Source: an uncultured Bacteroidales bacterium
GTDB lineage: Bacteria > Bacteroidota > Bacteroidia > Bacteroidales > P3
Assembly (NCBI GenBank): GCA_946613135.1
Contig: CAMOFI010000004.1
Coordinates: 1 to 40,603, forward strand
DNA: 40,603 nt
Direction of reading: 5' to 3'
Shown piece after piece: positions 38,685 to 40,603 of this stretch. How positions within the stretch are numbered: the first letter of the stretch is position 1; each line of letters starts with the position of its first letter. The position numbers and the translations under genes were made by a program. The notes beneath the pieces are model-generated. The model searched no databases. It had not been told where the DNA came from and was given only the letters and a program-made list of their open reading frames with translations.

Positions 38685-40127
38685 ATGAAACACCCGAAAC
38701 TAATCCTATTCTTTTGTCTCTGTCTTGCCACCACAGGAATGCAGACTGCCATGGCCGCCTCGCCGAAAAAGAAAACGCCATACAAAGGCTATCGCTTCTC
38801 ACTCTTCATCTATGGAAACACGGACAGCATCATGTATCTGGGCAACTACTACGCCGGCGGCACCTACGCTTTCGACACCGCACGCATCTCTCCCAAAGGC
38901 ATGTTTGTGTTCGAAGACAAAGAGCGTGAGCTCAAACCAGGTCTCTACTTCTTCACTAATCCATCGGGCAACTATGTCGAGTTCGCCGTATACGGCAACG
39001 AAAAACTCAATTTCCACTTTGACACTGAAGAACCGGGGTGGCAGAACAACATGCACGTGAAAGGTTCGAAAGAAAACGAGCTGCTGTTCAGATACCACCA
39101 GATAAACCGCCGCATATACAAGACTATCGATTCTGTAAAGAGTTTCATGACCGACAGCAACGAATTTGAAGCCTTCCGCAGGAAACAGTTAGCCCGTATG
39201 GACAGCCTCAAGATGTCAATCATCGAGAGCAACCCGAACAGCCTGCTTTCGCTCCTGATGAATGCCACTCGCGAACCCGCAGTCCCTACCGAAGACACCA
39301 ACGGAAACAAACTCAGCTCCTTCCAACGGTGGGAATACTACATGGACCACTATTTCGACTACTCTCGGCTTGACGACGACGCTCTTATACGCACTCCCGA
39401 CATGATCTTCCACAAACGGCTCAACTACTATCTCGACGTATGCCTCAAAAACGCCCCGTCCGAAACCATCATAAAATATGTGGACAAACTCATCGACAAA
39501 GCACGCCCCTCAAAAGAGAACTTCCGATACCTTGTACACACCATAGCCGAGAAATATCTGCAAAGCAATATCATGAGCTACGACGCCATTTACGTACACA
39601 TGGTAAACAAATACATTGCATCGGGCGACTGCTTCTGGATGTCGCCGACAACCATAGACAACAACGTGAAACGTGCCGAGATTTGGGAAAAACTGCTACT
39701 CGGCAAACCAGCTCCCCCACTGATTATGCGCGACGACAAAGGACAGGTGCAAAGCCTCTACAACCTCAACCACAAATACACCCTGCTGGTTTTCTGGTCT
39801 CCGACATGCGGACACTGCAAGACTGCAATACCCGAACTGTACCAGCGCTTTGCTCAATACCGCGACAAATACGATATCGCAGCATATGCCATTCTGAGCG
39901 AGCCCGACGACCACACCAGACCCCTTTGGCATGAGTTCATCAAAAACCACAACCTCGATTGGATTAACATCGATGGCGGAGAAGCCAATATCGACTGGCA
40001 CGAAGTGTACGACGTGGAAACCACGCCTCAAATATACCTCCTCGACAAAGACAAGAAAATCCTTGCGAAAAAACTCAGCGCCAACACCTTCGAAGAAGTT
40101 CTCAGAGCCATCGAACACATTGAATAA
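38685..40127 (+). CDS. TlpA-like thioredoxin-fold protein with DUF4369/DUF5106-like N-terminal region
   Basis: Signal peptide; C-terminal LLVFWSPTCGHCKTAIPELYQRF (CxxC). Confidence 0.85.
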   Translation: MKHPKLILFFCLCLATTGMQTAMAASPKKKTPYKGYRFSLFIYGNTDSIMYLGNYYAGGTYAFDTARISPKGMFVFEDKERELKPGLYFFTNPSGNYVEFAVYGNEKLNFHFDTEEPGWQNNMHVKGSKENELLFRYHQINRRIYKTIDSVKSFMTDSNEFEAFRRKQLARMDSLKMSIIESNPNSLLSLLMNATREPAVPTEDTNGNKLSSFQRWEYYMDHYFDYSRLDDDALIRTPDMIFHKRLNYYLDVCLKNAPSETIIKYVDKLIDKARPSKENFRYLVHTIAEKYLQSNIMSYDAIYVHMVNKYIASGDCFWMSPTTIDNNVKRAEIWEKLLLGKPAPPLIMRDDKGQVQSLYNLNHKYTLLVFWSPTCGHCKTAIPELYQRFAQYRDKYDIAAYAILSEPDDHTRPLWHEFIKNHNLDWINIDGGEANIDWHEVYDVETTPQIYLLDKDKKILAKKLSANTFEEVLRAIEHIE

Positions 40128-40150
40128 TCCATTATAATCCACCATCACAA

Positions 40151-40603
40151 ATGAAAAAAACATTATTCATCATCAGCTGTGCCATGTTGCTTATGACCAC
40201 AGCATGCAAAAACAATGACAATATGGACAACCCATTCTTAGGGGAATGGAACACACCCTACGGCATCCCCGACTTCTCTAAAATCAAGCCCGAGCATTAT
40301 ATGCCTGCCTTTGAAGAAGGCATAGCACGCCAAAAAGCCGAAATCGACGCCATCACCAGCAACTCCGAAGCGCCGACTTTCGCCAACACCATCGAGGCTC
40401 TCGAACAGAGCGGCGACCTGCTGAACGAGGTCAGCGCCGTCTTCTTCAACCTGGCCGAGTGCATCAACAGCCCTGAAATGGAGAAGATCGCCGAAGAGGC
40501 CACTCCGCTCGTCTCCGCCCACAGCGACGACATTATGCTCAACACCAAGCTCTTCGAGCGCGTCAAGGCCGTCTACGAGCAGCGCGAATCCCTCGGACTC
40601 GAC
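40151..40603 (+). CDS. M3-family metallopeptidase (Dcp-like) lipoprotein, 3' truncated by window end
   Basis: MKKTLFIISCAMLLMTTACKNNDNMDNPFLGEWNTPYGIPDFSKIKPEHYMPAFEEGIARQKAEIDAI; open to window end. Confidence 0.82.
   Translation, partial: MKKTLFIISCAMLLMTTACKNNDNMDNPFLGEWNTPYGIPDFSKIKPEHYMPAFEEGIARQKAEIDAITSNSEAPTFANTIEALEQSGDLLNEVSAVFFNLAECINSPEMEKIAEEATPLVSAHSDDIMLNTKLFERVKAVYEQRESLGLD

Overview
This 40.6-kb window is gene-dense and looks like a Bacteroidota (Bacteroidales-like) chromosome. Support for that placement comes from recurring TAnnTTTG-type promoters (TATCTTTGCA / TACTTTTGCA), a type IX secretion (T9SS) cargo protein, BtuB/BtuG-type cobalamin uptake, and many SPII lipoproteins. 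Recognisable content: two identical tandem tRNA-Gly(GCC) genes (one truncated by the window edge), mutS, a YugP-like zinc metallopeptidase, a cobalamin riboswitch followed by btuB-btuG, a DRTGG-PHP gene pair, rlmH with methyltransferase and FemAB/GNAT-like genes, an OmpA protein, ftsE, a nusG/UpxY-like-trkA-trkH-trkH operon, nitroreductase-flippase, ftsK-O-methyltransferase, murF, tRNA-Pro(GGG), a T9SS type B cargo, a PorE-like propeller/CRD/OmpA protein, lon, rpmE2, a REC-domain protein, a TlpA-like thioredoxin protein and the start of an M3 peptidase. No mobile element, prophage or CRISPR array was seen. The best candidates for undescribed biology are: (1) three small Cys-rich lipoproteins sharing a lipobox-Cys...CxC...C...C pattern, clustered with a MauE/DoxX-thioredoxin fusion; (2) a roughly 38-aa in-frame insertion in MurF whose DNA is three consecutive hairpins; (3) a NusG paralog translationally coupled to a K+ uptake operon; (4) an intact receiver domain fused to an unrecognised C-terminal domain. 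All calls come from reading the sequence and supplied translations; no database search was run.
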